Positions 18,963 to 26,619 of a stretch of DNA of 64,000 nt are shown here, in pieces. Every line of letters begins with the position of its first letter. Position 1 is the first letter of the stretch. The stretch lies in contig OY729430.1 in assembly GCA_963422415.1 (NCBI GenBank), forward strand, positions 2,666,001 to 2,730,000, written 5' to 3'. Both the position numbers and the translations under genes were made by a program. Under the pieces are notes generated by a model. That model was not told where the DNA came from. It did no database searches and saw only the letters and a program-made list of their open reading frames with translations. This stretch comes from Bin34 sp963422415. Its GTDB lineage: Bacteria > Chloroflexota > Anaerolineae > Caldilineales > Caldilineaceae.

Positions 18963-18993
18963 CAAAAAAAGGCGTTCCGACCGGACCGCCTTC
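18963..18993 (-). terminator. Attenuator terminator before aroH
   Basis: Transcribed leftwards, AGGCGGTCC (18983-18991) pairs with GGAACGCCT (18970-18978) around loop GGTC, with one G-A mismatch, followed by seven or more Us. It lies between the promoter and aroH, so it can only act as an attenuator. The same 3' arm sequence GGAACGCCT recurs upstream at 19047-19055 inside the leader ORF. There it could capture the 5' arm and prevent termination. Confidence 0.8.
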
Positions 18994-19030
18994 ACTGCAC
19001 TCAGACTTGCGTTGACCTATGGCCGCCGGT

Positions 19031-19114
19031 TCATCTCAAGGGCGTGAGGCGTTCCCTTCGTATGTAAAAAAAGAAGCAATAATAGCCCAACCTTGTGCAG
19101 CCGGCGTGGGCCAT
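19031..19114 (-). CDS. Leader peptide of the aromatic operon (Phe/Tyr sensing)
   Basis: A 27-residue ORF ending TGA at 19031-19033. Residues 11-17 read YYCFFFY, giving three Tyr and three Phe codons in seven, and there is no Trp. An ATG in the same frame at 19148-19150 would extend it by 12 codons. That ATG sits only a few bases after the expected transcription start, so it could be read leaderless. No Shine-Dalgarno precedes the 19114 start. Codons 21-23 contain GGAACGCCT, identical to the terminator 3' arm, just downstream of where a ribosome short of Phe/Tyr tRNA would stop. The enzymes downstream make Phe and Tyr, matching the codon bias. Confidence 0.7.
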   Translation of the reverse strand: MAHAGCTRLGYYCFFFYIRRERLTPLR

Positions 19115-19159
19115 GGCGAATTGAAGACTGATCCCAATTTCCCTGTGCATAAAGAACAC

Positions 19160-19186
19160 TTTATACCCTGATACCTCGCTGTCCAA
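19160..19186 (-). promoter_or_regulatory. Promoter of the aromatic amino acid operon
   Basis: On the minus strand TTGGAC (19181-19186) and TATAAA (19160-19165) are 15 bases apart. Using TTTTGG as the -35 gives 17. Transcription would begin near 19153, just before the upstream in-frame ATG of the leader peptide. Confidence 0.5.
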
Positions 19187-19218
19187 AACAAACCGGTCCG
19201 TTGCCGCGGCAACGGACC
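19183..19218 (-). terminator. Terminator of mdh
   Basis: 19195-19218 is a perfect 24-base palindrome (GGTCCGTTGCCG/CGGCAACGGACC). On the minus strand it is followed by GGTTTGTTTT. It starts 7 bases after the mdh stop and separates mdh from the aromatic operon promoter. Confidence 0.85.
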
Positions 19219-19224
19219 GACACC

Positions 19225-20208
19225 CTATCCGATCACCGTACGGGCCGTTTTCAGCTCCTTTACCAGTTCCTCAGCCGAAGCATCAATCATGCAGCGGTCG
19301 TAACTGTCCAGCGAAAGATCGGACACTACAGTCACTTCCCCCTGTGCAATGGTCACTGGAAAACTGAAGAATACATCGTGCGGTGTGCTGTACAGACCTC
19401 GACTCTTGAGCCCCATGCTCACAAATTCGCCGTCGGGGGTCCCCCGATACCAGTCCCGCAGATGATCAATCACGGCTTGGGCCGCGCTGGCCGCGCTGCT
19501 CTGGCCACGCTGCTCGATGATGGCGGCCCCCCGGTTCTGGACTTGGGGCACCAGCACGTTGCGTACCCAATCTGTGTCTTGAAATACGGGCCAACCGCGG
19601 TGCCCCTCGATCTCGGCATGGGCAATGCACGGATATTGCGTGGAACTGTGGTTCCCCCAAATCGCCACCTTGCGCACCCGATTGACTCCCACCTGAGCTC
19701 GGGCGGCCAGCTGCGCCACAGTACGATTGTGATCCAGACGGGTCAGGGCCGTGAATCGGGAATCAGGAATATCCGGGGCATTCTGACACGCTATTGCACA
19801 GTTCAGGTTAGCCGGATTCCCCACCACCGTAACCCGGACATCCTGCGCCGCACAGTTGTTTAACGCTTGGCCTTGCGTGACAAAGAGAGGCGCGTTGTCC
19901 TTGATCAAGGCACTGCGTTCAGCCCCCTTGGCCCGGGGCTTGGACCCCACCAAGACGGCCCAACTGGCGTCGGCAAAACCCTCCCTAGGATCAGAGGCAA
20001 GCCGCACGGAGGAAAGCAACGGAAAGGCACAGTCCTCCAGTTCCATCGCTACTCCTTCCAACGCCTGCATGGCCGGCGGAATTTCCACCAAACTCAGGGC
20101 TATCTCCCGTTCCGGGCCAAAGACATCCCCGGCCGCCAGCCTGAAGACCAGAGCGTACCCTACGTTTCCCGCCGCGCCGGTCACCGCAACCCGGATAGGC
20201 TTTGCCAT
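19225..20208 (-). CDS. mdh: Malate dehydrogenase (NAD-dependent)
   Basis: 327 residues of the cytosolic-type (MDH type 2) family, oxidising malate to oxaloacetate. VAVTGAAGNVGYALVFRLAAG binds NAD. VVGNPANLNC, LTRLDHNRTVAQLA and WGNHSSTQYP, with the catalytic His, are typical. The usual KPRxxGMxRxDLL loop reads KPRAKGAERSALIKDNAPLF, so Met is Ala but the Arg positions needed for substrate are kept. It is a single gene closed by a strong terminator and not part of the aromatic operon downstream. Confidence 0.94.
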   Translation of the reverse strand: MAKPIRVAVTGAAGNVGYALVFRLAAGDVFGPEREIALSLVEIPPAMQALEGVAMELEDCAFPLLSSVRLASDPREGFADASWAVLVGSKPRAKGAERSALIKDNAPLFVTQGQALNNCAAQDVRVTVVGNPANLNCAIACQNAPDIPDSRFTALTRLDHNRTVAQLAARAQVGVNRVRKVAIWGNHSSTQYPCIAHAEIEGHRGWPVFQDTDWVRNVLVPQVQNRGAAIIEQRGQSSAASAAQAVIDHLRDWYRGTPDGEFVSMGLKSRGLYSTPHDVFFSFPVTIAQGEVTVVSDLSLDSYDRCMIDASAEELVKELKTARTVIG

Positions 20209-20256
20209 CGTCCATTCCTACACTGATTTGCTTTAGGCGGCCCAGCGCAGCCTGCC

Positions 20257-20273
20257 GCCGTGACAGTCACGGC
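20257..20273. other. Perfect 17-bp palindrome upstream of mdh
   Basis: GCCGTGAC-A-GTCACGGC is a perfect odd-centred inverted repeat about 50 bases before the mdh start. It could be an operator or a short stem-loop. No further support is visible. Confidence 0.3.
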
Positions 20274-20477
20274 AATCTACAAGGGGCAACTGAAACTGCC
20301 CAAGGTTATGCCATCCACAACGGAAAACGCCAAAAATCAGGCAGGGAATATTTCTTGGTAGACGCTTGGGGCACCAATCTCGCACTCTGCAACGCCGCAG
20401 ATTGGCCCATGCCTCCCGTACACACCGAAAACGCGCAGAAAACAAGTCGGAAAGGGTAAGATTCCGCCTGAAGGCAC

Positions 20478-21089
20478 ATGATTGAAAAAATTGGCCGACG
20501 CCTGCTGGCGCACGTGGAAGAACCTGTGGTTGGCTTTCTGACTGCAGCGGGCCTGGCCCCCAACCTGCTGACGGGAATCGGCTTGCTTTTGGCCATCCTA
20601 ACGGGCTTGGTAGTGGCTACAGGCCATCTCCGCTGGGGCGGCCTGCTGTTTCTGCTGGCCTCGGCCTTCGATAGCCTTGATGGGATGCTGGCTCGCGGCA
20701 CGGGACGAGTCACCCTGTTCGGCAGCTGTTGGGACAGTGCCTGCGATCGCCTATCGGAGGCCATTGTACTGCTTGGTCTCCTGATTTTCCTGCAGCGGTT
20801 TGGCCCCTTGAATCTGGACCTGGCCTGGAGTCTGCCCTTGGTCTACACGACCATGGTCGGCTCCTTGGCCGTTTCCTATGTCAAGGCCCGAGCCGAGGGC
20901 CTCGGGCTGGAGTGCAAGACAGGCTGGATGCAACGCAGCGAGCGCATATTGTCCCTAGGCCTCGCCATGGCCTTGGGCGTGGTAGACTGGGTATTGCTTC
21001 CGATATCCGTGCTCTTGGGCATCACTGTCTGGCAGCGGCTGGCCTTCGTAGCTCGCCAAGATGCTAGAATCCATGGCCCCCCTTCTTGA
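20478..21089 (+). CDS. CDP-alcohol phosphatidyltransferase family protein
   Basis: 203 residues with several hydrophobic helices. The family signature D-x2-DG-x2-AR-x8-G-x3-D-x3-D is exact: FDSLDGMLAR, then GSCWDSACD. The N-terminus (MIEKIGRRLLAHVEEPVVGFL, APNLLTGIGLL) resembles phosphatidylinositol-phosphate or phosphatidylglycerol-phosphate synthases. It would transfer a phosphatidyl group from CDP-diacylglycerol to an alcohol at the membrane. The acceptor cannot be told from sequence alone. Confidence 0.9.
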   Translation: MIEKIGRRLLAHVEEPVVGFLTAAGLAPNLLTGIGLLLAILTGLVVATGHLRWGGLLFLLASAFDSLDGMLARGTGRVTLFGSCWDSACDRLSEAIVLLGLLIFLQRFGPLNLDLAWSLPLVYTTMVGSLAVSYVKARAEGLGLECKTGWMQRSERILSLGLAMALGVVDWVLLPISVLLGITVWQRLAFVARQDARIHGPPS

Positions 21090-21102
21090 TTCAGTCCCGA
21101 AA

Positions 21103-21132
21103 TTGACCTAGACTGCTAACATAAAATATTCT
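21103..21132 (+). promoter_or_regulatory. Sigma-70-type promoter for the sigma factor gene
   Basis: TTGACC (21103-21108), an 18-base spacer and TATTCT (21127-21132) lie about 38 bases before the GTG start at 21171. Confidence 0.5.
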
Positions 21133-21170
21133 CTAGGTGTTGTCGCACTTGTTTCGCTCTCGAACCCAAA

Positions 21171-21722
21171 GTGCAAGAACAAATTGACAAGGCGCTGCTG
21201 GACAGAGCTCTGAAAGGCAATGCAGAGGCTTGCGAGGAGCTTTTTGCGCTGTGCCTGCCCCACATCTACCGATACATACTCTCTCGAGTCCGCGATCAGC
21301 AGTTGGCTGAAGATCTTACCGGGGAAGTTTTTCTAAAGGTGCACCAAGCCATTGAAAGGGGTTCAGCTTGGAAATACACTTTCACCTCGTGGCTGTACAA
21401 GATCGCCAGCAATCAGATCATTGACTACCAGCGCCGGGACAGCAAGTTCACTTTCAAGTCCATTGACCAGCATGAGTATTTGCCTTCCGAACAGCCGGAT
21501 CCCTTGACCTCAGCGCAAGGGAGTCTGGAGGTGGAATCACTGCGGGCTGCTATTGCGCGTTTGCCCAACACCCAGGCGGAAGTGATCAGTCTGCGCTTCC
21601 TGGAGCAGTACAGTGTGCGCGAAGTGGCCACCCTACTGAACAAGACCGAGCTGTCAGTGAGAGCCCTGCAATTTCGAGGCATACGCGTTCTCAGAGAGTC
21701 CATGCTCGAAGAAATCGGGTAG
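21171..21722 (+). CDS. RNA polymerase sigma factor, sigma-70/ECF-like
   Basis: 183 residues with GTG start. Region 2 is seen in EELFALCLPHIYRYILSRV, LAEDLTGEVFLKVHQAI and SWLYKIASNQIIDYQRR. Region 4 is seen in AIARLPNTQAEVISLRFLEQ and YSVREVATLLNKTELSVRAL. Regions 1 and 3 are absent, as in ECF factors. A small acidic protein follows 21 bases on and could be a partner, but it has no clear anti-sigma domain. Target promoters are unknown. Confidence 0.9.
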   Translation: MQEQIDKALLDRALKGNAEACEELFALCLPHIYRYILSRVRDQQLAEDLTGEVFLKVHQAIERGSAWKYTFTSWLYKIASNQIIDYQRRDSKFTFKSIDQHEYLPSEQPDPLTSAQGSLEVESLRAAIARLPNTQAEVISLRFLEQYSVREVATLLNKTELSVRALQFRGIRVLRESMLEEIG

Positions 21723-21743
21723 AATACCGTAGCCTAAGGAAAC

Positions 21744-22097
21744 ATGGGGGTTTGGAGCGGTCTCGTGCCTCAAAGAGAGGAATCTTTTTCACCGGAAGAA
21801 TTGCGGCTGGCGGAACTGTTTGACACAGCAGACCGTCTGTCGGAGGATGCCCAGGCTCTGGACCGGTTCTTGGAGTCGCTGGAGCTTGGGGACAGGGAGG
21901 AAGTGGGTTCCGCGCTGGCGTGCGCCAACGCCGTGCGGATGGCGGGCAGCGAGAGTCCGCCTGCCATGACGGGAACGGCTTGGACTCGCATCCTGACGGC
22001 TTTGTACCCGGAATCCACGCCGGATTCGGAAACTTGGGGATCCCCCCACCCTTTTCCCGAAATCATGGAAGAGACACGGCGGGATCCCTTGGATTGA
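21744..22097 (+). CDS. Hypothetical small acidic protein after the sigma factor
   Basis: 117 residues, rich in Glu/Asp and helical in the first half (SPEELRLAELFDTADRLSEDAQAL). It has no membrane segment and no zinc motif. AAGGA stands before the ATG. It is probably co-transcribed with the sigma gene and might modulate it, but this rests only on position. Confidence 0.6.
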   Translation: MGVWSGLVPQREESFSPEELRLAELFDTADRLSEDAQALDRFLESLELGDREEVGSALACANAVRMAGSESPPAMTGTAWTRILTALYPESTPDSETWGSPHPFPEIMEETRRDPLD

Positions 22098-22235
22098 GCC
22101 GATTTGCAGGCACTGCACGGAAGCGTGCCGGGCTGCCCGCATTTTGGACTTTGGTCTTATAATGGCGGCTGGCAGATAGCTCCTCCAAGGGGGTGGCGGT
22201 TTTGATTGCTGTCGTTCGGGAATTCTGGTTGTCCC

Positions 22236-23594
22236 TTGTTTGATTCACTTTCTTCCAAGCTCCAAGGGGTCTTTGACCAGTTGGGGCGCAAGGGTCGGCT
22301 GACCGAAAAGGATATCGAAACGGGTCTGCGCACCATCCGTTTGGCCCTGTTGGAAGCCGATGTCAACTACAAGGTGGTCAAGGCCTTCATTGCCGCGGTG
22401 CGGGACAAGGCGATCAGTGCCGAGGTACAACGCAGCCTGACTCCAGGCCAACAGATCGTGCGGATTGTCAATGACCAGTTGGTGTATTTGCTGGGGGAGG
22501 CGGCTCCACTGAACTTCGGCGGACAGACCCCCCATGTCGTGGCGCTGGTCGGCTTGCAAGGCGCGGGCAAAACCACCATGTCCGCCAAACTGGCCGTTCA
22601 TCTACGCCGCAAGGGACACTCGCCGCTGCTGGTCGCCGCGGATGTACAGCGACCCGCCGCCATAGCCCAGCTGGTTACCTTAGGCAACCAGATCAACGTG
22701 CCTGTATACCAAGAGCCTGCCAACAAGGCTGTGCTTGAGATTGTCAAGGCAGCCATAGCCTTGGCCAAGGAGAAAGCTCACACCGTTGTCCTGCTGGATA
22801 CCGCAGGTCGGTTGCAGATCGACGAAGACATGATGGGGCAGTTGGCCGCGATCCAGAAGAGCGTCAAACCTGTCGAGACGCTGCTGGTAGTGGATGCCAT
22901 GACTGGCCAAGAAGCAGTCAATGTTGCCGCAGGATTTCATCAGAGCATTCCCCTGACAGGGGTAATCATGACGAAAACCGATGGCGATGCCAGAGGAGGC
23001 GCCGCCCTCAGCCTGCGCCATGGCACGGGCATACCTATCAAGTTCCTGGGCACCAGCGAAGGCATGGACGGATTGGAGACCTTTCAGCCTGAAGGCATTG
23101 CCCGGCGCATATTGGGCATGGGAGACATGCTGACCCTGATCGAAAAGATGGAAGGCATGGTCGACACCGAGGAAGCGGAACGACTTTCGCGGAAAATGGT
23201 CGGAGACGGCCTTGACTTCGAAGACTTTCTGATCCAAATGCGTTCGATGACGAAAATGGGAAGTTTGTTGGATGTTTTCAAGCTGATCCCGGGTGCCCAG
23301 CGCCTAGCCCAGAACATCGACGAAGAAGAGCTGAACATCAAGTTGACCCAAAGCGAAGCCATCATCAGCAGCATGACCCGACAGGAACGGCGGCTGCCGC
23401 GTCTGCTCAACGGCAGTCGCAAGAAGCGGATTGCCAAAGGCAGTGGAACTTCCGTGGAAGAGGTCAACAGGTTGCTCAAGGATTTTAGACAGTCCCAGAA
23501 AATGATGAAGAAAATGGGGCTCTCAGGCAAGACCCAGCGTAGCATGGACCACAAGCAGTTTCACAACGTTTTCGAAAATCTTGGACAGCAATAG
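22236..23594 (+). CDS. ffh: Signal recognition particle protein Ffh (SRP54)
   Basis: About 452 residues. The TTG at 22236 is taken as the start because the protein then begins (M)FDSLSSKLQGVF, as Ffh does. The N domain is followed by the G domain with GLQGAGKTTMSAKLA, ADVQRPAAIAQL, DTAGRLQID and TKTDGDARGG. The C-terminal M domain is methionine-rich (MRSMTKMGSLLDVFKLIPG, SQKMMKKMGL) and holds the RNA-binding SGTSVEEVNRLLKDF. It targets nascent membrane proteins. A possible -10 (TATAAT, 22158-22163) lies upstream. It leads the rpsP-khpA-rimM cluster. Confidence 0.97.
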   Translation: MFDSLSSKLQGVFDQLGRKGRLTEKDIETGLRTIRLALLEADVNYKVVKAFIAAVRDKAISAEVQRSLTPGQQIVRIVNDQLVYLLGEAAPLNFGGQTPHVVALVGLQGAGKTTMSAKLAVHLRRKGHSPLLVAADVQRPAAIAQLVTLGNQINVPVYQEPANKAVLEIVKAAIALAKEKAHTVVLLDTAGRLQIDEDMMGQLAAIQKSVKPVETLLVVDAMTGQEAVNVAAGFHQSIPLTGVIMTKTDGDARGGAALSLRHGTGIPIKFLGTSEGMDGLETFQPEGIARRILGMGDMLTLIEKMEGMVDTEEAERLSRKMVGDGLDFEDFLIQMRSMTKMGSLLDVFKLIPGAQRLAQNIDEEELNIKLTQSEAIISSMTRQERRLPRLLNGSRKKRIAKGSGTSVEEVNRLLKDFRQSQKMMKKMGLSGKTQRSMDHKQFHNVFENLGQQ

Positions 23595-23624
23595 TAATGC
23601 CACCCATTGAGGAGACGCAGGCAG

Positions 23625-23921
23625 ATGGTAAAAATCCGATTGGTTCGAGTTGGACGCAAGCACAAGCCCTCGTACCGCATCATAGTGGCGGATTCCAAAT
23701 CCGCCAACAAGGGCCGGTTCCTTGACAATATCGGCCATTTCAATCCCCGTACCGACCCGGAATCCATTGTGCTGAAGGCCGATCGGGCCGTGCATTGGCT
23801 TTCGCAGGGAGCCCAACCCAGCGCCGCAGTGGCCCGCATTTTGCGGGTGGAAGACATCTTGGACAAAAACGGTGCCCTGCGTCAGACCGCAGCCCTGGCC
23901 GAAGAGCGCGCGACTTCGTGA
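23625..23921 (+). CDS. rpsP: 30S ribosomal protein S16
   Basis: 98 residues starting MVKIRLVRVGRKHKPSYRI with VADSKSANKGRFLDNIGHFNP, a full-length bS16. The ATG at 23625 is chosen over upstream in-frame codons because it matches the family N-terminus. It lies 30 bases after ffh and runs into the KH-protein gene. Confidence 0.97.
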   Translation: MVKIRLVRVGRKHKPSYRIIVADSKSANKGRFLDNIGHFNPRTDPESIVLKADRAVHWLSQGAQPSAAVARILRVEDILDKNGALRQTAALAEERATS

Positions 23922-23926
23922 CTCCC

Positions 23927-24232
23927 ATGGACGTAGAAGAAAATGTCGGCAAGTTAGTGGAATACATTGCCGTCACTCTGTCCCGCAAGCCCGATGCAGT
24001 ACGGGTCGAGACCTACTTGGATGACAGGGAACTGGAAGTCAACCTCGTAGTTGACCAAGGGGACATGGGACGGGTCATTGGCCGTCAAGGGCGCGTGGCT
24101 CATGCCATTCGTGCCTTGGCCAAAGCCACCCACACGGATCCACGGCTGCATGTGATTTTGAACATCGATTCTTGGCAGGAAATCGACGAGGAACGCGGGG
24201 ACGAGGGCGATTGGGACCCGGCCGCGGAATAG
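23927..24232 (+). CDS. khpA: KH-domain RNA-binding protein (KhpA/YlqC type)
   Basis: About 101 residues with a single type-II KH fold. LVEYIAVTLSRKPDAVRVE leads to the GDMGRVIGRQGRVAHAIRAL loop carrying the GxxG (IGRQGR). A GTG at 23918-23920 that overlaps the rpsP stop as GTGA is an equally good start. KhpA binds small and messenger RNAs and affects cell division and translation in Gram-positives. The place between rpsP and rimM is the usual one. Confidence 0.93.
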   Translation: MDVEENVGKLVEYIAVTLSRKPDAVRVETYLDDRELEVNLVVDQGDMGRVIGRQGRVAHAIRALAKATHTDPRLHVILNIDSWQEIDEERGDEGDWDPAAE

Positions 24233-24247
24233 TCATCGCGCCGATCG

Positions 24248-24826
24248 ATGTCTGCAAAATCTGATTCAACTCACGGAACCGGCCTCGTCATGGTGGGGCG
24301 GATGTTGGCCGCTCACGGCATCAAGGGAGAGGTCAAGGTTCAGTCCTTTTCCGACTTTGCCGACCGCTTTGCCGCAGGCAATCAGTGCCGTATCGCAAAG
24401 CCCCCGTTTACGCTTACGATCACGGCGTCACGTCCTTTTCGAGACGGCCTGCTGGTGCGGTTCGCCGAAGTCCAGGATCGGACGACCGCGGAATCACTGC
24501 GTGGTCTGTCCCTGGAGATTCCCGAGAGCCAGCTGCGGAAGCTGGCCCCTCGTTCCTATTGGCAGCATGATATAATCGGCTTGTCAGTAGAGACTGAGGC
24601 CGGACAAAGATTGGGACGGGTTTTCCGTATTTTGCGGACGGGAGCCAACGACGTTTTTGAAGTTGTCCCCGCGTCGGATCTCGGCTTGAGCGGATCGTTC
24701 CTGTTGCCGGCTGTCGCCGAGGTGATTCTTGAGGTTGATATCCAAGAGAGACGGCTGGTAGTGCGTTTGTTGCCCGGCTTGATTGAAGACCAAGAGTCAA
24801 GGAAGAAGCACTTGGCGCTACATTAA
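24248..24826 (+). CDS. rimM: Ribosome maturation factor RimM
   Basis: 192 residues. The N-terminal RimM barrel begins VMVGRMLAAHGIKGEVKVQSFSD and shows FRDGLLVRFAEVQDRTTAESL. The PRC-barrel half begins YWQHDIIGLSVETEAGQRLG and includes TGANDVFEV and LLPAVAEVIL. It assists 30S assembly with bS19. The order ffh-rpsP-khpA-rimM is common, but trmD and rplS, which often follow, are missing here. Confidence 0.95.
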   Translation: MSAKSDSTHGTGLVMVGRMLAAHGIKGEVKVQSFSDFADRFAAGNQCRIAKPPFTLTITASRPFRDGLLVRFAEVQDRTTAESLRGLSLEIPESQLRKLAPRSYWQHDIIGLSVETEAGQRLGRVFRILRTGANDVFEVVPASDLGLSGSFLLPAVAEVILEVDIQERRLVVRLLPGLIEDQESRKKHLALH

Positions 24827-24877
24827 GACAACTTCATAGCCTCCACCTTACCTGCGCTGCAAGGATCCACTGCTTCG

Positions 24878-25921
24878 ATGATTGGCGTGCTTCTGGCTGG
24901 TGGCAGTGGTCAAAGACTTTGGCCGCGTTGCCGTCAGCATACTCCCAAACAATTCCATGATCTGCTGGGGCACGGCGAAACACTGCTCCAATCGGCCTTC
25001 CGGCGCGCCTCATCTCTAATCGCGCCGCAGGATATTTGGATCGTCACCAGCAAGGAGTGGTCGAAGTTGGTCCAGACCCAGCTTCCACAGGTGCCGCCTC
25101 ACCAGATTTTGTGGGAACCGGCAGGGCGCGACACAGCGCCCGCCGTTGCGTATTTTCTGACTCGGTTGCACAGGCGGGAGGACGATCGTGCCGTGGTGAT
25201 TCTCCCTTCGGATCACTGGGTCGAGGATAGTCAAGCATTCAGCCGCACTCTGGTGGCGGCCACACGCTTGGCAGAGGAGGATCGGTTGGTGTTGTTGGGA
25301 GTTGTCCCGGATCAACCCAACACTGGATACGGGTATATTCGCAAAGGGGCCACCCTTGACTTCCAAGGGACAATCCCTGCCTTCCACATAACGCAATTCC
25401 AGGAAAAACCTGATCGGGAAACCGCCCGGGCGATGATTGCAACGGGTGACTTCCTCTGGAATTGCGGCGTCTTCGTGGCGCGCGTCGGCTTTCTGCGTCA
25501 AACATTCGAAAACCTGGCGCCTGAGATGCTGCGGGCCGCCGTGGATGACGACCCTGTGCATGCGGCCTGGACGAACCTGCACGGAATCAGCATCGACTAT
25601 GCTATAGCCGAAAAGTTGACAAATTCGGCCGTGCTGCCTTTGCAAACTGCGTGGACGGATCTGGGAACCTGGGATGCATTGAGCCGCACCTTGGCCAAGG
25701 AGACCGAAACCAATGTCATCATTGGCGATCATGTTGTTGCATTGGACAGTGAGCAGAACACAGTCTGTGCCAATGGGCGTCTGATCGCCATGGTGGGAGT
25801 CAAGGATCTCGTGATCGTGGACACCGCCGATGCCCTGTTGGTAGGGCATGTCAACCATATGCAATCCTTGAAGGACGTTATTTCCGAACTGAAGTCAACT
25901 GGGCACAGTGGAGTGACCTAA
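24878..25921 (+). CDS. manC: Mannose-1-phosphate guanylyltransferase
   Basis: 347 residues, nucleotidyltransferase domain only, without the isomerase half of bifunctional ManC. The GTP site is GVLLAGGSGQRLWP followed by TPKQF. Also seen: WEPAGRDTAPAVAYF, ILPSDHWVED, PNTGYGYIR, FQEKPDRETA, FLWNCGVFV and WTDLGTWDAL. It makes GDP-mannose for glycans. AAGGATCC precedes the ATG. The next gene overlaps its stop by one base. Confidence 0.94.
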   Translation: MIGVLLAGGSGQRLWPRCRQHTPKQFHDLLGHGETLLQSAFRRASSLIAPQDIWIVTSKEWSKLVQTQLPQVPPHQILWEPAGRDTAPAVAYFLTRLHRREDDRAVVILPSDHWVEDSQAFSRTLVAATRLAEEDRLVLLGVVPDQPNTGYGYIRKGATLDFQGTIPAFHITQFQEKPDRETARAMIATGDFLWNCGVFVARVGFLRQTFENLAPEMLRAAVDDDPVHAAWTNLHGISIDYAIAEKLTNSAVLPLQTAWTDLGTWDALSRTLAKETETNVIIGDHVVALDSEQNTVCANGRLIAMVGVKDLVIVDTADALLVGHVNHMQSLKDVISELKSTGHSGVT

Positions 25922-26571
25922 TGGAAAGCACCATTTCCCGCGTTATCTGGTTTATCAAAGGAAACGCAGGGTATCTGGCTGCGGGTGTAGCGGGATTGGG
26001 ATTGGGATTGGTCATTGGCTGGCTCGTCTGGCCCGTCCAGTGGAAAGGGGCTCGACCGGTGGATTTATTGTCCGAGTACAAGGTCCTGATCGTCAACAGT
26101 GTAGCCGAGGATCAGATCTTCTTTGGGCAAGCAACCTTGTCTCCCGGATCCGACAAGATCTTGGGCTATTTGGGGGCTGATCCGCTCCAAGCCGTCAATG
26201 AAGCCTTGGCCGCCTTGTACGAAGGCGAAGACCTGAATCTCGCCTATGAACCCACTGAAAAGGAACTTGTAGTCAGCAATCTGCTGTTTCTGCAGACCAT
26301 TTTGGCCGATCCCCCCCAATTGACCGACGTGGAGACCCTGCCCCTGACAGGGAGTTCGATGTTGCCAACGCCAAGCCCGACGGGAAGCAACCAGTTTGCT
26401 CGCTTCTCCCTTTGGATCAGCGTCTTGGTACTGGTGGGGGGTCTGGGATGGGTATCCTATCGGATCATCAATCCCAAGGCAGACGCCGTGCCTGCAGCCG
26501 TCCGTTTCAATTCGGATCTGGAGGTCGAGGAGTTTGACACAGAAGAAGAACCGCAGGATCGCTATTCATGA
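25921..26571 (+). CDS. Hypothetical membrane protein, two transmembrane segments
   Basis: 216 residues. It has an N-terminal membrane helix (YLAAGVAGLGLGLVIGWLVW) and a second near residues 160-180 (SLWISVLVLVGGLGWVSY), with a domain of about 115 residues between them. The tail is acidic. It is translationally coupled to manC (TAATG). I do not recognise the family. Between the helices the chain is moderately charged with no catalytic motif. Confidence 0.75.
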   Translation: MESTISRVIWFIKGNAGYLAAGVAGLGLGLVIGWLVWPVQWKGARPVDLLSEYKVLIVNSVAEDQIFFGQATLSPGSDKILGYLGADPLQAVNEALAALYEGEDLNLAYEPTEKELVVSNLLFLQTILADPPQLTDVETLPLTGSSMLPTPSPTGSNQFARFSLWISVLVLVGGLGWVSYRIINPKADAVPAAVRFNSDLEVEEFDTEEEPQDRYS

Positions 26572-26619
26572 CCTGCAACCCTACGCAAAGGGAAGATACC
26601 GCGCGTGCGCAGGGAGGCG

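Noticed and set aside
18963..19159. T-box riboswitch before aroH
   Set aside because: The terminator 5' arm AAGGCGGTCC only faintly resembles the T-box core AGGGTGGNACCGCG and I find no Stem I landmarks. The Phe/Tyr leader ORF with a duplicated arm explains the region better.
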